In this document: positions 54,546-64,000 of the stretch, one piece after another | How the letters are laid out: each line of letters starts with the position of its first letter | How positions within the stretch are numbered: position 1 is the stretch's first letter | NCBI GenBank assembly: GCA_036768485.1 | Contig: JAVLUZ010000157.1 | Span: 14,635,877-14,699,876, forward strand | From: Mermis nigrescens | Lineage: Eukaryota; Nematoda; Enoplea; Mermithida; Mermithidae | Reading direction: 5' to 3' | DNA length: 64,000 nt | Program-made: the position numbers and the translations under genes | The notes under the pieces: generated by a model | What the model was told of the DNA's origin: nothing | The model's database searches: none | The model's input: only the letters and a program-made list of their open reading frames with translations

Positions 54546-54770
54546 TAGTCTGTTTCATTTAACTTTGCGGTTTTCTTTGAAAATTTTCCACAAGAATTAG
54601 GCACAAAAGCGGTTTAAACTTTTGATGCAGCAATGCGGCTTAATACTGGCATGCGTCTTCGAGTGACTCGACATACTGTAGAATATCATATCAATTGTAT
54701 CACTTTAAAACACTTTTTTAGTCAGATAAATATTTTTCAAAAACCTTAAAGCTAAATGAAACAGACTATA
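54546..54770 (+). mobile_element. TA-flanked MITE-2
   Basis: Ends TAGTCTGTTTCATTTAACTT and AAATGAAACAGACTATA, inverted. The interior contains GGTTTTCTTTGAAAATTTTC and ATACTGTAGAATATCAT. Confidence 0.85.
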
Positions 54771-54805
54771 GTTGGGACACAATCAAATCTGATGAAATTG
54801 ATTTT

Positions 54806-55035
54806 TATAGTCCGTTTCATTTAGCTTTGAGGTTTTTGAAAAAATTTCAAGTGCCTACAAAAGTGTTTTAAACTAATACGGTAAATATGATATTCTACAG
54901 TATATCAAGTCATATGGAGACGGATGTCATTGCTAAGCCGCATTACTGTAGCAAAATTTTAAAGCGCTTTTGCAGCCTGATTCTTGCGGAAAAATTTAAA
55001 AGAAAACCGCAAAGTTAAATAAAACAGACTAGTAT
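54806..55035 (-). mobile_element. TA-flanked MITE-2, inverted neighbour
   Basis: Starts TATAGTCCGTTTCATTTAGC and ends GTTAAATAAAACAGACTAG. It is in the opposite orientation to the copy 36 bp upstream, so the pair can fold together. Confidence 0.82.
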
Positions 55036-55253
55036 AGTTCAGTCAATAAAGCCAAAAAGTCTGCAACTAACAACGATGATTGTCGATTAGTGTCCACTTA
55101 TAATTTTCAGTCAAAGTGACGCATTTGCACAGCATACATGGTCTGGAGTCAGTCTGATCTAAGGTTCTTCAAGACTTTTCGAGCTAAAACTATTTCAACC
55201 ACAAATAAAGGTTTAAAAAGCGATATTAATTCTCAGATTCCGATTATTTTCAG

Positions 55254-55358
55254 AAAAAGCATCGATCTTTTTCAGTTTCTGACTCTAATCATATGATACC
55301 TAAAACTTTTAGAGCCCCCAAAGCTACGGCACGACTGCTTGCTAAAGCTGTAATAAAT
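55254..55358 (+). CDS. Possible orphan exon, 35 codons, phase 0/0
   Basis: The acceptor-like TTCCGATTATTTTCAG is followed by a frame KKHRSFSVSDSNHMIPKTFR, then APKATARLLAKAVIN, then GTGGGA as a possible donor (GCT|GTAATA is an alternative 12 nt earlier). The composition is unlike the AT-rich flanks and the residue mix is protein-like, but no family is recognised. It lies inside the 54164-56222 inverted-repeat element, so it could be part of that element's own gene, a captured host exon, or chance. Confidence 0.22.
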
Positions 55359-56017
55359 GTGGGAGCAATTCACTTTATATCGCTGTATAAAATCTCAATT
55401 AGAAATTCAATTATTTTCATACAATGCCGCATGAAATTCTTAATTTCGACCTTAAAATTCAAGGGTATTCATTCGCTTGCTTAGTTACAAGTATTCACCA
55501 TGAATAACATACATCTGAATATCAACATTAATTATGTAGAAGTAATATGCGTATTAATTATGAGCTTGACTGGCATTAAACGAACAAAATTCACACGAAT
55601 TCTTAATGTTTGGAATTTATGCTCGATCGCTAAATTGCGAGAAAATTGTACATACATATTCACTAATGTTGTAAAAGATATCTTCTTTTCAACAAGATAA
55701 AGATAAGGATAAAGATATGTTTATCTTTATCTTGACGATTACTTTATTTTATCTTTATCTTTATCTTTTGGGAAAATCACAGGTCATCTTTATCTTTATC
55801 TTTATCTTTTTGATAGGAATTAATCTTGCTAAAAAAGATAAAGTATGTACATAAGTTAGCATGTAATCCAAAATGCAGGTTTGACGATACATTTAGATGC
55901 ATTCAAGTTTTACTGTAATTCAAGAAAAGAAAAGAAAACGATTGTTTAAACCCCACGGCGTGCGCCCCAAACTAATGTCTTTATATCGACCTAAGTAAGC
56001 AGGAGTGATACCAATCT

Positions 56018-56185
56018 ATAGTCTGTTTCACATAACTTCGTGCATAAATTCTAAGAATTTTCATCGACAGTAGGCCGGGGGTTACGATAATTATATATCA
56101 GATCAATGCTATAATCGCAATCTGTCACCTTATTGTCGGAGATAGTTTTGAAATTAATGACCGAACTTCTGTGAAACAGACTCTA
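56018..56185. mobile_element. TA-flanked MITE-1 (best preserved)
   Basis: Ends TATAGTCTGTTTCACATAAC and TTCTGTGAAACAGACTCTA, 168 bp. It splits the right arm of the 54164-56222 element between GATACCAATC and AGTAGAAATACTAG. Confidence 0.88.
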
Positions 56186-56239
56186 AGTAGAAATACTAGT
56201 ACCCACGTTAATCTAAATTTAGGAAGATAGAGAAGTACC

Positions 56240-58560
56240 TACTAGCAAATAAAAATGCTCCGGTGGAACAAAAAAGATTAATAAACTTGGGATCGTGGAT
56301 TATTAAGGATGTAAAATGAGGGAACTAGGAGAAAGCTACCTAAAGTCGCAAAATCTGCTAAAAATCACACTTTCTCTAAGCAACGCAAAAAATCGAAGTA
56401 TATTATGCGGCTTTGAACAAAGTGTCTTTTTTAGAATAATGTTCAAAGTTTCTGATAAGAGTGTATAAACGAAATCTATAATGTTTACTTTTTTCGAATT
56501 GCTGGCAAGTAGCAACGCTGACTAGCTTCGTATCTTGTTTGATAGAAAACTAAGTGGTATTGTATTTAAAGTTGTTTTATTTTGTTATGAACATTATAGC
56601 AAGCAAAGCAGGGGCCGATTAATTAGTGCACACAATCGCTACGGGAATGCTAGTGTACTTACATTCAGTCTGTTTTAAGTCAACTTACGCGTTTCCTACT
56701 AATTTAAACCAATAATTTCTTCAGTTGTTCAGGATGCATCGATGTTTGCTATTTCATTCAATTGGCTTAGAAAGACTGTTAGTTTACTCAATATCATTTC
56801 CCATAGCTACTGCATAGCTAACGTGCTGCTTTTTCAATCATTTTTATGGTTAAAGATTTATTTTAATCTGTTGGCCGCAGAATATACTTCGATTTTTTGC
56901 GTTGCTTAGAGAAAGTGTGATTTTTAGCAGATTTTGCGACTCAAGGTAGATTTCTCCTAGTCCCCTCCTTTTACATCCTTAATAATCCACAATTCCAAGT
57001 ATATTCATCTTTTTTGTTCTATCGGAGCATTTTTCTTTGCTAGTACCCTATTTTTAATTAGCATGATTTCAGTACATCAGTCAGTAAACACATACCGTAA
57101 CATACCACAATAATGACAGCAGTCCAATAACGCGGAAAACAATATTGTTCTTAACATTATCCTTTTTTAACAAGACAACCTTACATTATTTAAACAGATC
57201 AAAGTTTTTCAGCATAAACTTTACACAAATATCAAGTGTAAGGAATAGTAACACTCAGATTTGGAAGTAAAATAAATTTGTAGTATAAACTACATATTAA
57301 CAACAAATGAATAGTGCAAACTTTACACAACTACTAGGTGTAGAGAAAACTAACAGTCAGATTCCCAATTCTGATTTTACGTAGAACATTTTGAATAAAA
57401 ATTAAGCTTTCGCAAGGCTCTAGAACTAAAGTTAAGATGCAGTGTGAATTTTACACAACCACAGAGTGTAAAGAAAATTTCAGTCGGATTCATAATTCTG
57501 ATATTACTGTGGTATTAGATCAACATTTATAAAAAGATTAATTCTCCACAATGGACCGACGACAAATAAATATCAGATGTAAACCACTTTACACCACTGT
57601 TGAGCGCAAACAAACTGGCGTATCACATTTGGTTTCTGGTTAATTTTTAGACTTGAGATTATGTCCAGACTCATAACCCAGAACTTGGCAGAAAAATCAA
57701 GACAGAAACACGTTTAAATCACCCATTTGTTCGAATTTACACCTCCCGAAAAAGCTCATGTTGATGTAAACAAACGCAATTCGCTGTGACGCGTACCCCT
57801 TAGAAAGTACTTTATTTTTATCCCATTCGACCTCGCCCGACTTCTGAACAGAGAAAGTGGCGAACAAAAATGGACAAACACGTATTTTCCACTGTCCACC
57901 ACATTGTAAACTTTAAAAATCTGAACCTAACGCCCCATTGAGTGTAAATAAAGTCGGTTCAGGCCAGTTTGTAGCCCTTTGATTGTAGTACGTTTGAATG
58001 TGCGAAACTTATATTCCGAAAAATATTTGATATGATTTACCCATCCAAATACGAAAAAACCTGTTTTTCTCCCATTTCACACCTCAGATTTCGAACTTTA
58101 CACCCCCATTAACAACTCAATATTACGTTTTTTGAACGTGGCTCGCTTCGACCTGTAGCCCTGAGAAGTTATTTTATTTCTATTTATTCAATTAATCCCA
58201 ACTCATAATCAAAAAAGTTTTCAGAGAAATCTCGGACAAAATCTATTTTTTTACTCATCCACTAGAGTGTAAAGTTTAAATCCCTAGTACTAATTGCGTA
58301 TCGATTGTAGAAAAGTTTGCTGGTAAACACAAGATAGCCCTTGATCCATAGTACATTTCTGTCTGAAAAAAATTTCTCAAATCTCATAACCGGAGTTATT
58401 GGCAAACATAAATAAGTCAAAAGTGCATGGTTTTGCCGAAAGAATTAAAAAAATGAAAAAAGATTTGAACTTATTAGTCTTTTTTTAAACCCGCATGCGA
58501 GAACGGATGCGTCAGCCAATGCACCAACTCGACAAATCGGCGAATTTTAATACTTAGTCA
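56240..58560 (-). repeat. TTTACAC-array element, copy f (head missing)
   Basis: The long-inverted-repeat module, 56243-57047, has arms with TGCTCCGGTGGAACAAAA and TTTTGTTCTATCGGAGCA. Array units follow at 57180-58430, inverted (AAACTTTACACAACTACTAG, ACATTGTAAACTTTAAA). The block at 58440-58560 equals the reverse complement of 50945-51120. The terminal palindrome is absent, and Helitron copies begin soon after. Confidence 0.7.
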
Positions 58561-58626
58561 ATCATTAAAAAATATTCATCATTCTACTGAAGTTTGAGAA
58601 TAGTGCATTTATGATAATAAAAATAA

Positions 58627-60294
58627 TCTATAATATTAATTTCGAGTTGTGTGTAAGTGTGTGTGTGCGTGAGGCAAAAAAATTTTTACTGGATAATTTT
58701 GTGATACTTATATTTTCACTCAATGGGTATTCTCGGGCGCTAATTACGATTTTTTGATTAAAATGGCTCGATCGGACTCCTGAAACCCGGAAACTACGGA
58801 TTTATGTAAAAGATTTTGGTAGCTCTATCCGCTTATGCAATTGCGGCAGAGTAAAATTTTAACGCCACCCTAGATCAACTTTTTATGCGCTATCGACTGG
58901 TGTGAACCACTTTACACTACAGTGTAAACTGATGTGAAGCCGTAAGAAAAACGTGATTTACAAGTGTATTTTATCAAATATCTCAAATCGCAGCGGATAA
59001 ATTTTTTTAGAGTTTTCACCAATTATTGGAAATCTTATGACTGACCTTACTGTAGAATTTGAAGAAAATTCATGGATTGGTTTTTGAGGTACGGGAGCCC
59101 AAAGGTACCCTATGCATAGCGTAAAATTTAGGTTTTTGTCTTTTTGCAGAAGCACAGATTGACTGTTGCTTCCAAAATTTGGCCCCTGGGGTTTCTGGGA
59201 CCGCTGATTCCATATTCGCTACTTTAAATATACGATCTGGCATCATAAAACATGTATGAGACGGGCTGAAAGGAAATCACGTACGGGTATGTACTTATAA
59301 ACATGATTAATCACTGAAAAAAGTGCTCGCACCAAGTCAAAATTTTTGACCTTGTAAACCAGCGCGCGTGAAATTTAATGAGAAGCAATCGAAAGCAGCA
59401 AACATGCGGCTTTCGAAAATAGAAATCCAAATGTTTTTGCTTCTAGCGGCTAATTTAATATGCAACTTTTTGCATTTGTTTACAATGAGGGCAAAGTTGA
59501 ATATTGTACAAAGTTGAACCCGACGCTATAAGATAGGACGTGATACAACATACTCAATGCTATACAATAGGGCGTGATGTAACATACCCCATGCTATACA
59601 ATAGGACGTGATATAACATGTCCCATGCTATAAGATAGGACGTGATATAACACACCCAGTGTTACAGGATAGGACGTGATAAAACGTACCCCATGCTATA
59701 AGATAGGACGTGATTTATCATACCAAGTGCTATAACATATCCTGTGCTGTAAGATTGGTGTCCCAAAACATCAAAAATATGGTTTGCACCAAAAAAATCT
59801 TTAATCATCCCAAAACATCAAAAAATGGTTTTGACCAAAAAATTTTTTAATTACCCCAAAACATCAAAATAGTTTTGACCAAAAAAATTTTTGAACTTCC
59901 AAAAACATCAAAAGTATGATTTTGGACCAAAAAAGTTTTTTTAATATTCCAAAACGTTAAAAATATGGTTATGATCAAACAAAATTTTTAAACATCCCAA
60001 ACTATCTAATGGTATAATTTCCAGAACATCCCAGAACATCAAAAATATGATTTAGGATAAAGAATTCTCAGAACCATTCTATAACGTCAGAAATATGGAT
60101 TTAATCAAAGAAATGGTTGACAAAAGACAGTTTTAAAAAATTTAAAAAATACAATATGTTTTTACCAACAATTTTTTAGAAATATCCCAAAAACATCAAA
60201 AGTCCCGAAAAATAAAAAAATACAAGAGACATCTCAATCTCATACAGCTATCAGGCCTAAAATCAGCCAGGGCAACGCCGGGCAGCTCAGCTAG
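58627..60294 (+). mobile_element. Helitron-like element, copy 1 (non-autonomous)
   Basis: The 5' end is TCTATAATATTAATTTCGAG. The 3' end is CTAG, preceded by the imperfect hairpin CCAGGGCAACGCCGGG. TC...CTRR with a GC hairpin about 10 nt before the end, and insertion between A and T without TSD (flanks A and A here), is the Helitron signature. The interior holds a GTGTGTGTG tract, a diverged tandem array of about 35 bp (59521-59757, ATAGGACGTGATATAACAT), and an array of about 38 bp (59757-60190, CCAAAACATCAAAAATATGG). No Rep/helicase ORF. Confidence 0.72.
59521..60190 (+). repeat. Two adjacent tandem arrays in Helitron copy 1
   Basis: The first array has about six units of CTATAAGATAGGACGTGATA plus spacer. 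The second has about ten diverged units of CCCAAAACATCAAAAATATG plus GTTTTGACCAAAAAAATT. The same two unit types occur in copy 2 with different copy numbers. Confidence 0.85.
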
Positions 60295-60299
60295 ATATA

Positions 60300-60426
60300 A
60301 AAAATATAAAAACCGCTGGCCGATCCATTGCAGAGTCATTCAATTTTTTATACTAATTACTGGTTAAGATATTATTTGTTCACAAACACTCTAGCATATG
60401 GGGCAGCGAAGCGCTCCATTTGATAG
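60300..60426 (+). mobile_element. 3' end of a second Helitron family, abutting copy 2
   Basis: TATAAAAACCGCTGGCCGAT, then a 127-bp block ending GGGGCAGCGAAGCGCTCCATTT-GATAG. The same block ends in the hairpin GGGGCAGCGAAGCGCCCC followed by ATTTG-CTAG at 63405-63427. Here CTAG has decayed to ATAG. The next base starts TCTATAATAT of copy 2. Confidence 0.65.
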
Positions 60427-61861
60427 TCTATAATATAATTTCGAGTTGTGTGTAAGTGTGTGTGTGCGTGAGGCAAAAAAGTTTTTACTGGATAATTTTG
60501 TGATACTTATTTTTTCACTCAATAGGTATTCTTGGGCGCTAATTACAATTTTTTGATTAAAATGGCCCGATCGGACTCCTGAAACCCGGAAACTACGGCT
60601 TTATGTAAAAGGTTTTGGTAGCTCTAGCCGCTTATGCAATTGCCGCAGGGTAAAGTTTTAAAGCCACCCTAGATCAACTTTTTATGCGCTATCGACTGGT
60701 GTAAACCACATTACACTACAGTGTAAACTGATGTGATGCCGTAAGAAAAATGTGATTTACAAGTGTATTTTATCAAATATCTCAAATCGCGGCGGATAAA
60801 TTTCTTTGAACTTTCCACCAATTATTGGATATCTTATGACTGACCTTACTGTAGAATTTGAAGAAAATTCACGGATTGGTTTCTGAGATACGGGAGCCCA
60901 AAGGTACCCTATGCATAGCGTAAAATTTAGGTTTTTGTCTTTTTGCAGAAGCACAGATTGACTGTTGCTTCCAAAATTTGGCCCCTGTGGTTTCTGGGAC
61001 CGCTGATTCCATATTCGCTACTTTAAATATACGATCTGGCATCATAAAACATGTATGAGACGGGCTGAAAGGAAATCACGTACGGGTACTTATAAGCATG
61101 ATTAATCACTGAAAAAGAGCTTGCACCAAGTCAAAATTTTTGACCTTGAAAACCAGCGCACGTGAAATTTAATGCGAAGCAATCGAAAGCAGCAAACATG
61201 CGGCTTTCGAAAATACAAATCCAAATGTTTTTGCTTCTAGCGGCTAATTTAATATGCAACTATTTGCATTTGTTTACAATGAGGGCAAAGTTGAACATTG
61301 TACGCAGTTTTGCCGTTGAGTTGCCTCATAAACGGAAGAACGAGGCAAAAGAAGACAGAGCAAATGGAATGAGTCGTTGCTTAATGGAAAGCACTCACAA
61401 AATGCACATAAAATAATAATTGAATTATTTATGTAGGTAGGTACTATAAATCTTGATCCTTCTATGTACAATTCGCAAATGACGATAAACAATATGTACT
61501 GTAATTTTTATTCAATCGAGCAATAAATGTGAATTGTGAAAGTTTGTTTGTCTGTTTGTTCGGGGTTGGCTCCGGCTCCATAATAGTTGGTGGGCTGACG
61601 TTTTGGCCCGAGGTCGGCCTACCGGGGAAGGATCCGTAGCGACATTAAAATTTGATCAACACCACCCAGTCACCCTATACAGGGGTGGAGCGGGAGGCAG
61701 CCCTATGCTTAAGCATAGCATTTTTTGGGATATGGCCGATTTTTCGCAAAATTTTAAAAAAGGAGCAAAACTCGGTTTACACTATTTTCGGGTTATGGTT
61801 CTTTCTGAATTTCGGGCGGGTCTGGACTGGACCCCCCAGTCCCCCCCAGCTACGTGCCTGG

Positions 61862-62400
61862 CTATAAGATAGGACATGAAATAAGATACCGTGTGCTACA
61901 AGATAAGCAATGCTATACAATAGGATGTGATAGATACCTGTGCTAAAGGATAGGCAATGCTATAAGATAGGACGTGATAAAAGACACCCGTGCTACAAGA
62001 TAGGTAATGCTATAATATAGGACGTGATACAAGATACCCCGTGCTACAAGATAGGCAATACTATAAGATAGGACGTGATATAAGATACCCCGTGCTAAAG
62101 ATAGGCAATGCTATAAGATAGAACGTGATAAAAGATACCCCAAGCTACAAGATAGGCAATGCTATAAGATAGGAAGTGATATGAGATACCCCGAGCTGCA
62201 AGATAGGCAATGCTATAAGATAGGATGGGATATAAGATACTCTGTGCTACGAGATAGGCAATGCTATAAGATAGGTGTGATATAAGATACCCCGTGCTAC
62301 AAGATAGGCAATGCTATAAGATAGGTGTGATATAGATACCCTGTCTGTGCCATAACATGCAGTGATATAAGATAGGAGATACCATCAGCTATAACATATG
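61862..62400 (+). repeat. 51-bp tandem array, about ten units
   Basis: The unit contains GCTATAAGATAGGACGTGAT, then ATAAGATACCCCGTGCTACA, then AGATAGGCAAT. It is an expanded, composite form of the array of about 35 bp in copy 1. Confidence 0.9.
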
Positions 62401-62439
62401 AGTGATATGAGATTTCACGTGATATATGACACCCTTTGC

Positions 62440-63130
62440 TACAACAAACAAAAAATTTTTAAAACATCAAAAATATGGTTTGACCAAAAAAATTTTCCAA
62501 AACATTCTAAAACATCAAAAATATGGTTTGACGAAAAAATTTTCCAAAACATCCCAAAATATGGGTTTGATTAAACAAATTTCCAGAACATCCCAGAACA
62601 TCAAAAGTGCTTCAAAGCATGGATGTGTCGATAATGTAAAAGTGCTATAACATATCCTGTGCTGTAAGATAGGTGTCCCAAAACATCAAAAATATGGTTT
62701 GCACCAAAAAAATCTTTAAACATCCCAAAACATCCAAAAAAATGGTTTTGACCAAAAAATTTTTTAAACACCCCGAAACATCAAAAATATGGTTTTGACC
62801 AAAAATAATCTTTAAACCTTCAAAAACATCAAAAGTATGGTTTTGGACCAAAAAAGCTTTTTAATATTCCAAAACGTTAAAAATATGGTTATGATCAAAC
62901 AAAATTTTTAAACATCTCAAACCATCTAATGGTATAATTTCCAGAACATCCCAGAACATCAAAAATATGATTTAGGATAAAAAATTCTCAGAACCATTCT
63001 ATAAAGTCAAAAATATGAATTTTATCAAAGAAATGGTTGACAAAAGACAGTTTTAAAAAATTTAAAAAATACAATATGGTTTTTACCAACAATTTTTTTA
63101 GAAATATCCCAAAAAACATCAAAAGTCCCG
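62440..63130 (+). repeat. CAAAACATC array of about 38 bp in Helitron copy 2
   Basis: Diverged units of ACATCAAAAATATGGTTT and GACCAAAAAAATTTT. 62670-63130 matches 59755-60190 of copy 1 closely, and 62440-62640 is an additional run. Confidence 0.85.
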
Positions 63131-63298
63131 AAAAATAAAAAAATACAAGAGACATCTCAATCCCATACAGCTATCAGGCCTAAGTTCAGCCCGGGCAACG
63201 CCGGGCAGCTCAGCTCAGCTATTATAATTCGAAAAATCTTAAAATCTATGTACGCATAAAATAATATGAAACAGAATATATAAGGCTTCGTGTCACAG

Positions 63299-63427
63299 AC
63301 AAAAATATAAAAACCGCTCGCCGATCCATTGCAGAGTCATTCAATTTTTTATACTAATTACTGGTTAAGATATTATTTGTTTACAAACACTCTAGCAAAT
63401 GGGGCAGCGAAGCGCCCCATTTGCTAG
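63299..63427 (+). mobile_element. 3' end of the second Helitron family, abutting copy 3
   Basis: It ends with the hairpin GGGGCAGCGAAGCGCCCC, ATTTG and CTAG (63424-63427). TCTATAATATT of copy 3 starts at the next base. Intact termini of two Helitron families thus touch. Confidence 0.75.
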
Positions 63428-64000
63428 TCTATAATATTAATTTCGAGTTGTGTGTAAGTGTGTGTGTGCATGAGGCAAAAAAGTTTTTACTGGATAATTT
63501 TGTGATACTTATATTTTCACTCAATGGGTATTCTCGGGCGCTAATTTCAATTTTTTGATTAAAATGGCTCGATCGGACACCTGAAACCCGGAAACTACGG
63601 ATTTATGTAAAAGGTTTTGGTAGCTCTAGCCGCTTATGCAATAGCCGCAGGGTAAAATTTTAAAGCCGCCCTAAATGAACTTTTTATGCGCTATCGACTG
63701 GTGTAAACCACTTTACACTACAGTGTAAACTGATGTGATGCCGTAAGAAAAACGTGATTTACAAGTGTATTTTATCAAATATCTCAAATCGCAGCGAATA
63801 AATTTTTTTAAAGTTTTCACCAATTATTGGATATCTTATGACTGACCTTACTGTAGAATTTGAAGAAAATTCACGGATTGGTTTCTGAGATACTGGAGCC
63901 CAAAGGTACCCTATGCATAGCGTAAAATTTAGGTTTTTGTCTTTTTGCAGAAGCACAGATTGACTGTTGCTTCCAAAATTTGGCCCCTGGTGTTTCTGGG
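63428..64000 (+). mobile_element. Helitron-like element, copy 3 (runs off window)
   Basis: Starts TCTATAATATTAATTTCGAG and is nearly identical to copies 1 and 2 over all 573 visible bases, including the 65-codon minus-strand frame at 63759-63956. Confidence 0.75.

Larger units (their letters stand above)
54164..56222. mobile_element. Element with about 350-bp inverted ends and GATAAA subrepeats
   Basis: The left arm, 54164-54540, and right arm, 55680-56222, are reverse complements in order: CCTAGGCTTAGACTTAGATT, CTCCCGCTTACTTAGGTCGA, ACGCCGTAGGGTTTAAACAA, TACAGTAAAACTTGAATGCG, GATAAATTCCTATCAAAAGA, then GATAAA/TTTATC hexamer-like repeats innermost. The right arm is broken by a MITE-1 at 56018-56185. 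The interior holds two MITE-2 copies and a possible exon. A foldback-like design with no transposase seen. Confidence 0.75.
60427..63222 (+). mobile_element. Helitron-like element, copy 2 (longest)
   Basis: The 5' end is TCTATAATATAATTTCGAG. The 3' end has the perfect hairpin CCCGGGCAACGCCGGG (63191-63206) followed by CAGCTCAGCTCAGCTAT, with CTAG decayed to CTAT. Compared with copy 1 it carries an extra block of about 560 bp (61304-61860) including a GC-rich segment (61560-61640) and a MITE end, then a long array of 51-bp units (61862-62400) and the CAAAACATC array (62440-63130). The open frame at 61162-61416 (84 codons, ending STHKMHIK) has no recognised domain. Confidence 0.72.

Noticed and set aside
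58958..59155. Conserved 65-codon minus-strand frame, also at 60757-60954 and 63759-63956
   Set aside because: The three Helitron copies are nearly identical throughout, and most differences within the frame change amino acids. Conservation reflects recent copying rather than selection on a protein.

Overview
This is AT-rich, repeat-dense animal nuclear DNA. No bacterial or organellar features are visible. Genes are split into short exons with GT-AG introns, and most of the window is nested transposable-element debris, microsatellites and minisatellites. The best taxonomic clue is an EAG-type voltage-gated potassium channel whose pore, C-linker and cyclic-nucleotide-binding-homology exons read like insect EAG. 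I infer an arthropod, probably an insect. The species cannot be fixed from this sequence.

Region 1 (1-12,300, + strand): the last seven recognisable exons of an EAG/KCNH potassium channel, from the selectivity filter to the C-terminal coiled-coil assembly domain and stop codon. All splice phases agree. Its introns hold several repeat families, including two foldback-like elements whose inverted ends are made of short tandem units (6.7-8.15 kb and 8.9-9.96 kb).

Region 2 (12,300-34,800): mostly non-coding. It holds two adjacent copies of a duplicated segment (13.1-17.8 kb), an inverted copy of the same large repeat (22.1-25.4 kb), a 480-bp ATT microsatellite, several hAT-like and TA-flanked MITEs, a tRNA-like sequence inside a MITE, and a minus-strand ORF with one membrane segment at 18.3-18.5 kb.

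Region 3 (34,800-40,150, + strand): four in-phase exons of a protein with two HMG boxes. A 161-codon minus-strand ORF of unknown status lies in its second intron.

Region 4 (40,150-58,560): almost entirely repeats. It includes a three-level nest (TA microsatellite, split by a hAT-like element, itself split by a Tc1/mariner-like element with a decayed transposase), further copies of the large TTTACAC-array element, and a 2-kb element with inverted ends of about 350 bp that encloses a possible orphan exon.

Region 5 (58,600-64,000): three non-autonomous Helitron-like copies in the same orientation. Each has a TC 5' end, and the 3' end has a GC hairpin next to CTAG in copy 1 (decayed in copy 2). 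Copies 2 and 3 directly abut the hairpin-CTAG terminus of a second Helitron family, giving tandem Helitrons with internal tandem arrays.

The strongest candidate for something undescribed is the large non-coding repeat of about 3 kb. It consists of a terminal palindrome, an array of units carrying the palindrome GTGTAAA-G-TTTACAC, and a module of about 760 bp with inverted repeats of about 170 bp. It occurs at six places, in both orientations, with the same internal order, and has no coding capacity I can see.
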